DNA from: Planomicrobium soli
GTDB taxonomy: Bacteria > Bacillota > Bacilli > Bacillales_A > Planococcaceae
Length of the DNA: 64,000 bases
NCBI RefSeq assembly: GCF_003014655.1
Contig: NZ_PYAT01000007.1
Location: 186,001-250,000 of the forward strand
Direction of reading: 5' to 3'
A program made the translations under genes and the position numbers. The notes under the pieces are model-generated. The model made no database searches and had not been told where the DNA came from. It saw nothing but the letters and a program-made list of their open reading frames with translations. Shown here one piece after another: positions 51,541 to 59,949 of this stretch. The first letter of the stretch is position 1, and every line of letters starts with the position of its first letter.

Positions 51541-52452
51541 TTATTTCTCCTCCCCTTCGTAATGTACCCAACGAGGAGCAAGTTTCAGATTGAAGATGGT
51601 CAGGATGAATACAATGACGAATAAAATCCACGACATTGCCATGGCATAGCCCATGTTGAAATTTGTAAATGCTTGTTTCCACATATACAAATTGTAGAAG
51701 AGCAAAGAATTCGCTGGTCCGCCTTCACCGTTATTGGACATGACATAAGCTTCCTGAAAAATCTGGAACCCGCCGATGAGACTCGTCACCACATCAAAGA
51801 AAATGACGGGAGTAATCATCGGGATCGTAATATGGAAAAACTTTCTCCATGTATTCGCTCCGTCTATTTCCGCAGCTTCGTAAAGGTTTTTAGACACACC
51901 TTGCATGCTCGCTAAATACAAAAGCATTGCGCCGCCCACACTCCAGAGTTTCATGAAAATCAGAGAAGGTTTTGTCCAATTGGGATCGAACAGCCAATTT
52001 GGCCCGTCGATGCCAAACCAGCTCAATACCAGATTGACCATCCCGGTGCCCGGATCGAGAAGCTGCATCCACAGCATATAAACTCCGACACCGGATAACA
52101 CTGCCGGCAAATAATATAGGGTCCGGAAAAAACGGATGCCTGGCATATCCTGGTTCAACAAGGCGGATAGGAAAATCGCTCCAATGGTCGTCAGCGGCAC
52201 TGAAAATAAAACAAAATACAAGGTGTTCCAAAGTGAGGTCCAAAAAAGGCTGTCTTCAGTGAAAAGTCCTTTGTAGTTTTCTCCTCCGATAAAGTCCATC
52301 TGTGATGTTATGTTATAGTTTGTGAAACTCGCCGCAAAGGAAAATACCAAAGGTCCCGCAGTGAAAGCGAGAAATCCGATAATCCATGGCAATACAAAAA
52401 TATAGCCGTAGATGCTTTCCTTACGCCGCATGGTCAGTCTCTTTTTCCCCAA
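51541..52452 (-). CDS. Carbohydrate ABC transporter permease (MalF/CUT1 type)
   Basis: 303 residues, six membrane segments, with the EAA loop EAAEIDGANTWRKFFHITIP and the MalF-like start YGYIFVLPWIIGFLAF. The start is TTG at 52452 with GGGGGG six bases away; an in-frame ATG seven codons later has only a distant site. Works with the partner permease and the lipoprotein upstream. The substrate is a sugar or polyol of unknown identity. Confidence 0.9.
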   Translation of the reverse strand: MGKKRLTMRRKESIYGYIFVLPWIIGFLAFTAGPLVFSFAASFTNYNITSQMDFIGGENYKGLFTEDSLFWTSLWNTLYFVLFSVPLTTIGAIFLSALLNQDMPGIRFFRTLYYLPAVLSGVGVYMLWMQLLDPGTGMVNLVLSWFGIDGPNWLFDPNWTKPSLIFMKLWSVGGAMLLYLASMQGVSKNLYEAAEIDGANTWRKFFHITIPMITPVIFFDVVTSLIGGFQIFQEAYVMSNNGEGGPANSLLFYNLYMWKQAFTNFNMGYAMAMSWILFVIVFILTIFNLKLAPRWVHYEGEEK

Positions 52453-52468
52453 AACGGTCCCCCCTTGC

Positions 52469-53812
52469 TTACTGGTTTTTCTTGATCAAGTTCTCGACAT
52501 CTTTCTGCGATTTCTCTAATGCTTCTTTAGCTGTCATAGAACCAAGGAAAAACTGATCCACATTCGGGTTAATCAAGCTGCTGAAATCAGGTGCGACTAC
52601 CGGAATCGGAGTTAACAGCGTCTGCTCCATGTTTTCGACCGCTTTCTGATAAACCATTGAGCCGTCTTCAGTGAATTCTGATGATTGTGAAGCAGCTTCG
52701 GCAGCTTCAACGTTTGCCACGTTATCAAAGTTTTGGACAGCCCAATATGTTTGTGCTTCAACATCTGTCAAGTATTTGATAAATTCCCAAGCTTCTTCAG
52801 CATTTTTAGAGCCTTCAGGAATTTCCGCTACGAAACCGCCGCCCCAGCTTGTGTGGCCGTTGCCTTCTTCGTATTCAGGAAGTTCAACCACGCCAAAATT
52901 CAAGTCTTCAGCATAATCACGGATTTGTGTATAGAAAGTTGGTGCTTGAGCGATCATTGCCAAATCGCCGCTAAAGAAAGGATGCCCTTGCTGGCTGTCA
53001 ATCTGTGCTTGGTAAGAGTTGACTACCTTGTCGCCGTAGCGGTCTTTCCAAGTTTTCAACCAGTTCAGGACCTCTTCATTTTTCGCTGTATCGATTTGGA
53101 CGTTGTTTTCTTTGTCAAAATAGTTCTGGCCATTCGCGTTTAATAACCAGACGTCATACCCGATTCCCCATAATGGGTAGAAACCGATACGCTCATAGTC
53201 GTTTCCGGATTTCTTATCCAGCTTAGCTGCATACTCTTCAAGTTCAGCCCAAGTTGTCGGTGGCTGTTCAGGATCTAAGCCTGCTTCTTCAAAAGCGTCT
53301 TTGTTATAAAAAAGAACACGTGTATCAGTATTGAACGGAATTCCGTATGAATCGCCTTCGTAAAGTGTTGCGTCCCAAAGTTCAGGGTAGAAGCGATTTG
53401 AAATATCATCCTGCTCCAAGAATTGGCTCAAGTTCATCGCTTGCTTTTTTTGGCCGCGAAGCGCTGTTGCGTTGATATCATTAATCACGACATCAGGAGG
53501 ATCGCCAGCAGCTATTGATGCAAGTTCTTTGGTCCAGATATCGCCAAACGGCAGAAAAGTATGTTTCACTTCAATTTCGTCTTGCGATTCGTTAAAGTCT
53601 GCAATAATTTTTTCAATAATCGGACGGCGGATTTCAGAACCCCAGAACGTCCAGAAATCGATGACGGTTTTGCCTTCTGAATTTTCTTCGGTGTTATTGT
53701 TTTCATTGTTGTTGGTGCTGTTGCTGTTGTTGCTTGTCTGGAAACCTGCACAACCGCTTAAAAATAAAACCAAAGCTGTCAGTACTAAGATAAAGCTGTG
53801 AGTTTTTTTCAT
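52469..53812 (-). CDS. Extracellular carbohydrate-binding lipoprotein
   Basis: 447 residues: lipoprotein signal (lipobox LSGC, Cys21), an Asn/Glu-rich linker (about 28-48), then a family 1 solute-binding fold (VIDFWTFWGSEIRRP, DIWTKELASIAAGDPPDV, YGIPFNTDTRVLFYNKDAF, GGGFVAEIPEGSKNAEEAWEF). It captures the substrate for the two permeases. The Trp-rich WTFWGSE suggests stacking against sugar rings. No glycosidase is next to it to name the sugar. Confidence 0.9.
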   Translation of the reverse strand: MKKTHSFILVLTALVLFLSGCAGFQTSNNSNSTNNNENNNTEENSEGKTVIDFWTFWGSEIRRPIIEKIIADFNESQDEIEVKHTFLPFGDIWTKELASIAAGDPPDVVINDINATALRGQKKQAMNLSQFLEQDDISNRFYPELWDATLYEGDSYGIPFNTDTRVLFYNKDAFEEAGLDPEQPPTTWAELEEYAAKLDKKSGNDYERIGFYPLWGIGYDVWLLNANGQNYFDKENNVQIDTAKNEEVLNWLKTWKDRYGDKVVNSYQAQIDSQQGHPFFSGDLAMIAQAPTFYTQIRDYAEDLNFGVVELPEYEEGNGHTSWGGGFVAEIPEGSKNAEEAWEFIKYLTDVEAQTYWAVQNFDNVANVEAAEAASQSSEFTEDGSMVYQKAVENMEQTLLTPIPVVAPDFSSLINPNVDQFFLGSMTAKEALEKSQKDVENLIKKNQ

Positions 53813-53857
53813 TTCCCTTCACTCCTCCTGATGATGTGTCAAAAAATTAAAAGTATG

Positions 53858-53936
53858 ATAGGCTATTACTTCGACAGTCGAAGTGATTCTCAGAAAATCT
53901 TTGACCCTCGAAGTAATTAGCCTATTTTGCTGGACT
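53858..53936. promoter_or_regulatory. Nested inverted repeats before the ABC binding-protein gene
   Basis: ACTTCGA-CAG-TCGAAGT (53868-53884) is a perfect operator-like palindrome. Its left arm also pairs with a distant copy: ATAGGCTATTACTTCGA near 53858-53874 against TCGAAGTAATTAGCCTAT near 53918-53935, one extra base in the second. A GAAGT/AACTTC pair recurs near 54003-54023. These lie in the 285-bp divergent gap to the MsmX-type gene and probably bind a sugar-responsive repressor. Confidence 0.65.
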
Positions 53937-54097
53937 TTAAACATTTTCCCCCTCAAAACAGGAAAGAAGGTGGATAGAAAATTCCAGCTTCTACTTCTTA
54001 GGTGAAGTATAGCTTAACTTCTCCTGCTTTTCCATTGTCATATTTGTAATATGCTGAAAACTATCTATAATTAAACAAAAGAATGGAGGAAAGCAAT

Positions 54098-55228
54098 ATG
54101 GCAGAGATTAAAATTAAACATTTAAAGAAAACCTATGACAACGGGGCTATCGCAGTAAAAGATTTTAATCTTCATATCAAAGATGGGGAATTTATCGTCT
54201 TTGTCGGTCCTTCTGGGTGTGGCAAGTCAACGACGTTGCGCATGATTGCTGGACTTGAAGAAATTACGGATGGTGAATTTTACATAAATGGTAAACTGAT
54301 GAATGAAGTTCAGCCGAAAGAGCGGGACATTGCGATGGTTTTTCAGAATTACGCCCTTTATCCTCATATGTCCGTTTTTGAAAACATCGCATTTGGTTTG
54401 AAATTGCGCAAGGTCAAAAAGCAGGAAATCAAGCAAAAAGTGGAAGACGCAGCAGCTATTCTTGGACTGGAACCGTACTTGGATAAAAAGCCGAAAGTGT
54501 TATCTGGCGGGCAGCGTCAGCGGGTTGCACTTGGGCGCGCTATTGTCCGGGATGCGCAAGTCTTCTTGATGGATGAACCATTATCGAACCTGGATGCCAA
54601 ACTTCGGGTACAGATGCGGGCCGAAATTGCAAAGCTGCATCAGCGCTTGCAAACAACGACCATTTACGTAACACATGATCAAACGGAAGCTATGACAATG
54701 GCCAGCCGGATCGTCGTTATGAAAGATGGCCTCATCCAACAGGTAGGCACACCGAAGGAAGTCTATGATTTCCCAGCGAACCGGTTTGTTGGCAGTTTCA
54801 TCGGATCGCCTGCCATGAATTTCTTTGAAGGAACTTTAAAGAATGGGGAGTTTGCCATGGGCGACCGGGCGTTGGCGATTCCAGGGGAGCAGTTGGAATG
54901 GCTGAAAGGGCAAGGCTATGATGGAGCATCGATTACACTGGGCATCCGGCCTGAGCATATCCACGTAAACAGTGAAGATCTAACGGGAATTCCGACAAGT
55001 GAATTTGATGCAACGATTACTGTTTCCGAACTTACCGGGGCAGAAACTATTCTATATGCTCTTTATGCCGATCAGGAATTTGTGGCGCGCGTTGAAGCCG
55101 ATTCGCAAATCAGCCCAGGACATACGGTAAGGCTTGCCTTTGATATGTCCCATGCCCATTTCTTTAATCCGAAAAACGGAGAACGCATCAAAAAAACAAT
55201 TGAAAAATCAGTTGTAGAAGTTTCCTGA
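54098..55228 (+). CDS. msmX: Sugar ABC transporter ATPase, MsmX/UgpC type
   Basis: 376 residues: Walker A GPSGCGKST, Q-loop VFQNYALYPHM, signature LSGGQRQRVALGRA, Walker B VFLMDEPLSNLDAK, H-loop THDQ, followed by a C-terminal TOBE/MalK regulatory domain (GIRPEHIHV). MsmX in B. subtilis energises several CUT1 importers. It is divergent from the binding-protein operon that lacks an ATPase, so it probably serves that system and perhaps others. ATG 54098 follows GGAGG; an in-frame ATG five codons earlier is inside that site's upstream region. Confidence 0.9.
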   Translation: MAEIKIKHLKKTYDNGAIAVKDFNLHIKDGEFIVFVGPSGCGKSTTLRMIAGLEEITDGEFYINGKLMNEVQPKERDIAMVFQNYALYPHMSVFENIAFGLKLRKVKKQEIKQKVEDAAAILGLEPYLDKKPKVLSGGQRQRVALGRAIVRDAQVFLMDEPLSNLDAKLRVQMRAEIAKLHQRLQTTTIYVTHDQTEAMTMASRIVVMKDGLIQQVGTPKEVYDFPANRFVGSFIGSPAMNFFEGTLKNGEFAMGDRALAIPGEQLEWLKGQGYDGASITLGIRPEHIHVNSEDLTGIPTSEFDATITVSELTGAETILYALYADQEFVARVEADSQISPGHTVRLAFDMSHAHFFNPKNGERIKKTIEKSVVEVS

Positions 55229-55267
55229 TATGTGATATAGTGGCATCGAAAACGTAAATAATAAACA

Positions 55268-55354
55268 CCACTAGGGGAGCCGGATATCGGCTGAGACGGG
55301 CATAAGCCCGGACCCTTTGAACCTGATCTGGATCATACCAGCGGAGGGAAGTGG
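55268..55354 (+). promoter_or_regulatory. TPP riboswitch (THI box)
   Basis: P1 CCACT/AGTGG enclose the conserved blocks AGGGGAGCC, GGCTGAGA, ACCCTTTGAACCTGATCTGGAT and CCAGCG-AGGGAAGTGG (the long block is 55312-55333). A terminator follows, so TPP should stop transcription of the thiamine salvage operon. Confidence 0.97.
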
Positions 55355-55387
55355 CGAGTGCATGCTATTTCCTCTTTCATGAGTGCA

Positions 55388-55424
55388 TACGCCGCTTTCC
55401 TTTACTGGAAAGCGGCGTTTTTTA
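55388..55424 (+). terminator. Expression-platform terminator of the TPP riboswitch
   Basis: ACGCCGCTTTCC/GGAAAGCGGCGT stem with a 6-nt loop and a run of T residues, about 90 bp before tenA. Confidence 0.92.
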
Positions 55425-55514
55425 TTTGCTAAAAAGCGGAAGCGGCTTTCAGCTTAGTTTAGTTGTTTATAAGCTAAGAATAGCCCGGAATCGAAATAAG
55501 AAGGAGCTGGAGAA

Positions 55515-56198
55515 ATGCCATTTTGTAAAGAAGTGCGTCAAGAATGCAAGGAGTTGTGGCAAGCAAGTTTTGATCATCCATTTGTAAAAGGGATAGCTGA
55601 TGGCACGCTGCCCCTTGACCGATTCCGGTTTTATGTAATGCAAGACGCTTACTATCTGTCACATTTTGCAAAAGTGCAAGCAATCGGAGCTGTTAAAGCG
55701 AAAGATTTGGAAACGACAAAACGTTTCGCTCATCATGCAGAACAGACATGTGCCGCGGAAATGGCGCTCCATGAATCGTTCATGGAATTGCTGGATGTAA
55801 CAAAAGAAGATTGGGCGGCGTTTGAACCATCCCCAAGTGCATATGCTTACGTATCACATATGTACCGGTCTGCGGAAGGGGATTTGGCTGACGTCCTTGC
55901 GGCAATCCTGCCTTGCTATTGGCTGTATTACGAAATCGGCGAAAACCTGAAAAACGCGAAGCCTGATCATCCGATCTATAAACGCTGGATTGAGACCTAC
56001 GGCTCGGAATGGTTCGGAAAACTCGTAATTGAACAAATTGAACGAATGGATGAGCTGGCAGAAGGGCTCCCGGAAATAAGGCGCAGTGAATTGAAAGACC
56101 GCTTCCGGCGGAGCAGCTATTATGAGTGGAATTTTTGGGAGCAGGCCTGGAAAAAAGAAACGTGGTCTGTTGAAGCTCTTGATAAGGCAGGTGTTTGA
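55515..56198 (+). CDS. tenA: Aminopyrimidine aminohydrolase (thiaminase II)
   Basis: 227 residues, all-helical TenA fold. The nucleophile Cys134 (ILPCYWLYYEIG) and Glu204 in YYEWNFWEQAW match the B. subtilis enzyme (Cys135, Glu205). TenA recovers the pyrimidine (HMP) from degraded thiamine. First gene of the TPP-controlled operon; AAGGAG precedes the ATG. thiM starts one base after its stop codon. Confidence 0.93.
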   Translation: MPFCKEVRQECKELWQASFDHPFVKGIADGTLPLDRFRFYVMQDAYYLSHFAKVQAIGAVKAKDLETTKRFAHHAEQTCAAEMALHESFMELLDVTKEDWAAFEPSPSAYAYVSHMYRSAEGDLADVLAAILPCYWLYYEIGENLKNAKPDHPIYKRWIETYGSEWFGKLVIEQIERMDELAEGLPEIRRSELKDRFRRSSYYEWNFWEQAWKKETWSVEALDKAGV

Positions 56199-56199
56199 A

Positions 56200-56985
56200 A
56201 TGATAGATGAATTAAGGAAAAGGAAACCGGTTGTCCATTGCATCACCAATCACGTCGTCTCAAATTTTCAAGCGAATGGCCTGTTGGCAATCGGCGCTTC
56301 GCCGATCATGGGAGAGGCGCCGGAAGAAGCCGCAGAACTGGCATCATTGGCCGGAGCCTTGTCTCTGAATATCGGCACGTTGAACGCAATGTCTTTGCAA
56401 AGCATGCTGATTGCCGGAAAAGCTGCAAACGAACAAAACATACCAGTCGTTTTGGATCCAGTGGGTGTCGGCGCGACACGCTTCCGGAAGGATGCTGTCA
56501 CTAAAATCCTTAACGAAGTAACTATTGCCGTTCTTCGCTGCAATGCGGGTGAACTTGCCGCTATTGCCGGAGCGGACTGGCAATCCAAAGGGGTAGATGC
56601 AGGAGAAGGCCGAGCGGATGTCGACGAACTTGCCCGCCAAGTCGCTGCACAGCTTGGCATGATTGTAGCTGTTACTGGAAGTGTAGATATTGTAACGGAC
56701 GGAGAACGGTTTGCTGAGATTCCTTTCGGCGATGCCGTCATGACTTCGGTTACCGGGACAGGGTGCTTGCTAAGTGCTGTTGTCGCCGCATTTTTAGCAA
56801 TAAAACCAGAAGATGCATTTTCTGCGACTGTTGTGGCGATGCAGTATTACGCGATTGCCGGAGAAAGAGCGAGCGCCGGCGCAAAGCTTCCGGGAACTTT
56901 TCAAACGGCCTTTTTGGATGAGTTAAATCAATTCGAGCAAAGCGAAATTGATAAAATGCTTAAGAGAAAGGAAGAAACGGTATGA
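56200..56985 (+). CDS. thiM: Hydroxyethylthiazole kinase
   Basis: 261 residues. [24 protein letters not shown] start, [12 protein letters not shown], and [15 protein letters not shown] with the catalytic Cys of the TGTGC motif are typical of ThiM, which phosphorylates the thiazole alcohol salvaged from the medium. The frame is open 26 codons upstream inside tenA, but ATG 56200 has an AAGGCAGG site and follows the tenA stop. Overlaps thiD by 4 bp. Confidence 0.93.
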   Translation: MIDELRKRKPVVHCITNHVVSNFQANGLLAIGASPIMGEAPEEAAELASLAGALSLNIGTLNAMSLQSMLIAGKAANEQNIPVVLDPVGVGATRFRKDAVTKILNEVTIAVLRCNAGELAAIAGADWQSKGVDAGEGRADVDELARQVAAQLGMIVAVTGSVDIVTDGERFAEIPFGDAVMTSVTGTGCLLSAVVAAFLAIKPEDAFSATVVAMQYYAIAGERASAGAKLPGTFQTAFLDELNQFEQSEIDKMLKRKEETV

Positions 56986-57827
56986 GTACAATTCCGCAAG
57001 TATTGACCATTGCCGGATCTGACTCCGGAGGCGGGGCCGGCATCCAGGCGGATATTAAGACGTTTCAGGAACTTGGGGTTTACGCTACAACTGCAATTAC
57101 GGCGGTAACAGCCCAGAACACACGTGGGGTAGATGCAATTTATCCGATGACCCGTGAAGCGGTGCGAAGCCAACTGCAAGCGATTGGCTGTGATTTCCAA
57201 TTGAACGCACTTAAGACAGGGATGTTATTCAGTGCGGAAATTATTGAAGAGACCGCGAGGAATATCATTGAGTTTGGATGGACTAAAGTGGTCGTTGATC
57301 CAGTAATGATTGCAAAAGGCGGAGCAGCCTTGCTTCAGCAGGAAGCCATAGAAGCATTAAAACAACATCTTCTGCCTTTGGCAACAGTAGTAACACCAAA
57401 CATTCCGGAAGCGGAAGTGCTCTGCGGACTGGTTATCAATGATGAGGCATCCCGCAGAAAAGCTGCAGAACATATTTTGGCGCTCGGAGCGGAATCGGTC
57501 GTTATCAAAGGAGGGCATGGGACAGATCCGAACAAGGCAGAAGATTTCTATCTTCACCGGTCAGGAGAATTCTTGTTTTTCGGTTCTGCCCGCATCGATA
57601 CTTCGCAGACGCATGGGACAGGCTGTACGTTTGCCGCTGCGGTTGCAGCGGAATTGGCGAAAGGGGCCACGGCGAAAGAAGCGATCTACGTAGCGAAACA
57701 ATTCATTCAATCGGCACTTAAGGATGAATTGCATATTGGAGCAGGCCACGGGCCTACCAATCATGCTGCTTACAAAGCAAGGCTGCAAAGGGGAGAAGAA
57801 GTATATGGCATTGAAGTTTATCAATAA
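56982..57827 (+). CDS. thiD: HMP/HMP-phosphate kinase
   Basis: 281 residues of the ribokinase fold: [21 protein letters not shown] at the start, [11 protein letters not shown], and [18 protein letters not shown] with the anion hole. It makes HMP pyrophosphate from the pyrimidine recovered by TenA. Its start overlaps the thiM stop (ATGA), and thiE begins within its last 23 bp, so the genes are translationally coupled. Confidence 0.93.
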   Translation: MSTIPQVLTIAGSDSGGGAGIQADIKTFQELGVYATTAITAVTAQNTRGVDAIYPMTREAVRSQLQAIGCDFQLNALKTGMLFSAEIIEETARNIIEFGWTKVVVDPVMIAKGGAALLQQEAIEALKQHLLPLATVVTPNIPEAEVLCGLVINDEASRRKAAEHILALGAESVVIKGGHGTDPNKAEDFYLHRSGEFLFFGSARIDTSQTHGTGCTFAAAVAAELAKGATAKEAIYVAKQFIQSALKDELHIGAGHGPTNHAAYKARLQRGEEVYGIEVYQ

Positions 57828-58464
57828 GCCGTCTATTTATTTTATTATGGGAACTGAAAATACTGGGACACGGCACCCGTTAACGGTCTTGAAAGAGGCG
57901 CTTGAAGGAGGAATAAGTCATTTCCAATTAAGGGAAAAAGGGCAATTTGCCTTGACTGGCGACGAATTAAAACAGTTTGCCAAAGACTGCCAGCAACTGT
58001 GCCGTGCATATGGAGTGCCTTTTATCATTAACGATGATGTGGAGTTAGCGGAGGAAATTAACGCAGATGGCATACACATTGGTCAAGAAGACGAAGAAGC
58101 TGCGGCTGTGCGCAAACGGCTCGGGCCTGATAAAATTCTTGGGGTTTCAGTCCATTCGGTGCAGGAAGCGGCTGAAGCTGTCGGGGCTGGAGCTGATTAT
58201 GTGGGAATGGGTCCTGTTTTTCCAACCTATACGAAAAGTGATGCGAAAAAGCCGGCCGGCTTAGTTGGCATCCTTTCGGTGAAGTCGACATACCCGAATC
58301 TTCCGGTTATTGGGATTGGTGGAATTACTCCCGAAAACGCGGAAAATGTTTGGGCCGCAGGAGCCGAAGGCGTGGCGGTCATTTCCTCTATAGCGCAGGC
58401 TGAAGATGTAGCGCATCAAGTAAAGTTGTTCAGCCACTCCTATAAAAAGGGGGCTTTGAAATGA
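57805..58464 (+). CDS. thiE: Thiamine-phosphate synthase
   Basis: 219 residues, TIM barrel. LREKG (the HMP-PP phosphate-binding QLREKG), IINDDVELAEEINADGIHIGQ and GMGPVFPTYTKSDA are ThiE hallmarks. It joins HMP-PP and thiazole phosphate. GGGGAG nine bases before ATG 57805 sets the start, inside the thiD frame. Overlaps thiW by 4 bp. Confidence 0.93.
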   Translation: MALKFINKPSIYFIMGTENTGTRHPLTVLKEALEGGISHFQLREKGQFALTGDELKQFAKDCQQLCRAYGVPFIINDDVELAEEINADGIHIGQEDEEAAAVRKRLGPDKILGVSVHSVQEAAEAVGAGADYVGMGPVFPTYTKSDAKKPAGLVGILSVKSTYPNLPVIGIGGITPENAENVWAAGAEGVAVISSIAQAEDVAHQVKLFSHSYKKGALK

Positions 58465-58949
58465 AAACCCAAAAATTAGTGCTGATGGCAATGTTTGTCG
58501 CAATTGCTGTAGCAGGTTCAAATTTTGTCTCTTTTCCTGCGGGCATTGCCCGCGCTTACCCGATCCAGCATGCCGTCAATGTTATTTCGGCTGTAATTTT
58601 AGGGCCGGGACCAGCTCTTTTGATCGCTTTCCTGACTGGAGCTGTAAGAGTTCTTACGGGTACAGGATCGCTGCTGGCTTTTCCTGGAGGCATGATCGGC
58701 GCCCTATGTGCCGGTATGCTGTATGCGAAATTCGGCAAAGTTTGGTTTGCGGCATTGGGTGAAGTGATCGGAACGGGGATTCTGGCATCTTTGGTGGCTG
58801 TCCCCTATGCCAAGCTTTTGATGGGAACTGAACTGGGTGCCTTTTTCTTTTTTCCGCCTTTTATCATATCGAGTGCAAGCGGTGCACTGCTAGGCGTCCT
58901 TTTAGTTTCAAGATTGATGAGGATGAATGAAAAACGGTTGTTCAACTAA
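58461..58949 (+). CDS. thiW: ThiW, thiazole-uptake S-component
   Basis: 162 residues, five to six membrane segments, starting KLVLMAMFVAIAVAGSNF. ThiW is the substrate-binding component of an ECF transporter, found in Firmicutes next to thiM and thought to import hydroxyethylthiazole; it would use the shared EcfA/A'/T module encoded elsewhere. Last gene of the TPP operon. The operon lacks thiC, thiG and other de novo genes, so it is a salvage set. Confidence 0.9.
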   Translation: MKTQKLVLMAMFVAIAVAGSNFVSFPAGIARAYPIQHAVNVISAVILGPGPALLIAFLTGAVRVLTGTGSLLAFPGGMIGALCAGMLYAKFGKVWFAALGEVIGTGILASLVAVPYAKLLMGTELGAFFFFPPFIISSASGALLGVLLVSRLMRMNEKRLFN

Positions 58950-58973
58950 ATTTATTGCATTCGCAAGCCGAGT

Positions 58974-59000
58974 GTTTATCCTCTCGGCAATGAGGGGAAA
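58974..59000 (+). promoter_or_regulatory. Possible SigB promoter before the UPF0180-YtxH gene
   Basis: GTTTAT (58974-58979), 14-bp spacer, GGGGAA (58994-58999). The -10 is a weak match. Confidence 0.35.
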
Positions 59001-59039
59001 CAAAGGAACAAACACTTTTCGAAAGGGAGTTGACATGGA

Positions 59040-59879
59040 ATGGTGAAAATTGCAGTTGAACAACCGTTTACATCAGTAAAAGACGCGCTTGAAACAAGAG
59101 GGTATAAAGTAGACATGTTAGAAGACAAAACAGATTCGGTAAGCTATGACTGTGTAGTGGTCCGAGACAAGGAAGATTTGGCGGATTTTCATATGAATGT
59201 TCCTTTAGTTGAGGCTAAGGGCCGCACATTATTCGATATCGTCGAAGAAGTGGAAGAGCGCCTTATCCGCTCTGGGAAGATTTCCGAGCCAGCAGGCTTA
59301 GAAAAAGGCGGGATAAGCCCGTTTCTTAAAGGCGCAGCCACTGGAGCTGTCATCGGAGCTGCAGCAGGACTTTTGTTGACTCCAAAAAGCGGCAAGGAAA
59401 TGCAAGGAACCGTAAAAGAAAAAGCGACAGATACATTTGGGCAAGTTAAAGAAAAAACAAGCGACCTTACAACAAAAGTAAAAGATAAGGCTGGCCCGGT
59501 TACAGAAAAAGTAAAAGGCACTGTCGGCCAAGCCAAAGAAAAATCAGCGGGTGTAATGGAAAAAGCTAAAGGCCCGGTAGACAACTTGAAAGCTAAGCGC
59601 CAAGAGAAAAAAGAAGAAAAAGAGCTGTTGAAACAGCAAAAAGCGGTTATGAAAGAAGTTAAAGAAGAACAGAAAGCCGTTGAAAAAGAAGCAAAACAAG
59701 AAGAAAAAGCGCAAAAAGAGCACGAAAAAGCCGAGAAAAAGGCTGAAAAAGAAATCAAAAAAGCTGAAAAAGAAGCAAAACAAGAAGCCGGCGGTAAAAT
59801 TGAAGTGGTTGAACTTGGAGACGCTTCAGTTGAAAAGAACGATGCAGGCGGCGTTATTATCAAATCAAAAGACAAGTGA
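59040..59879 (+). CDS. UPF0180 (YkuS-like) domain fused to a YtxH-like, Lys/Glu-rich coiled coil
   Basis: 279 residues. Residues 1-77 (KIAVEQPFTSVKDALETRGY, CVVVRDKEDLADF) look like the whole of the small UPF0180/YkuS family. Then comes a Gly/Ala-rich YtxH helix (FLKGAATGAVIGAAAGLLL, about 97-116), a region of repeated VKEK/VKDK/VKGT units, and a long charged coiled coil of Lys, Glu and Ala (about 180-255) with a short C-terminal domain. YtxH proteins are stress-related. The fusion is unusual. The start overlaps a four-codon frame ATGGAATGGTGA at 59035; GTG 59043 is an alternative. Confidence 0.8.
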   Translation: MVKIAVEQPFTSVKDALETRGYKVDMLEDKTDSVSYDCVVVRDKEDLADFHMNVPLVEAKGRTLFDIVEEVEERLIRSGKISEPAGLEKGGISPFLKGAATGAVIGAAAGLLLTPKSGKEMQGTVKEKATDTFGQVKEKTSDLTTKVKDKAGPVTEKVKGTVGQAKEKSAGVMEKAKGPVDNLKAKRQEKKEEKELLKQQKAVMKEVKEEQKAVEKEAKQEEKAQKEHEKAEKKAEKEIKKAEKEAKQEAGGKIEVVELGDASVEKNDAGGVIIKSKDK

Positions 59880-59889
59880 TTCAAACTAA

Positions 59890-59948
59890 ATAGAGGTGGC
59901 CCGGAAATCTGCTTAAGAGCAGGCATCCGGACCACCTTTTTCTTTTTA
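59890..59948 (+). terminator. Terminator after the UPF0180-YtxH gene
   Basis: AGGTGG-CCCGG pairs with CCGG-CCACCT over a long interrupted stem, then TTTTTCTTTT. Confidence 0.7.
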
Positions 59949-59949
59949 T

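Noticed and set aside
59189..59935. Long antisense ORF (248 codons) over the UPF0180-YtxH gene
   Set aside because: Composition is Ser/Phe-rich, the mirror of Lys/Glu codons in the sense frame, and it has no ribosome site.
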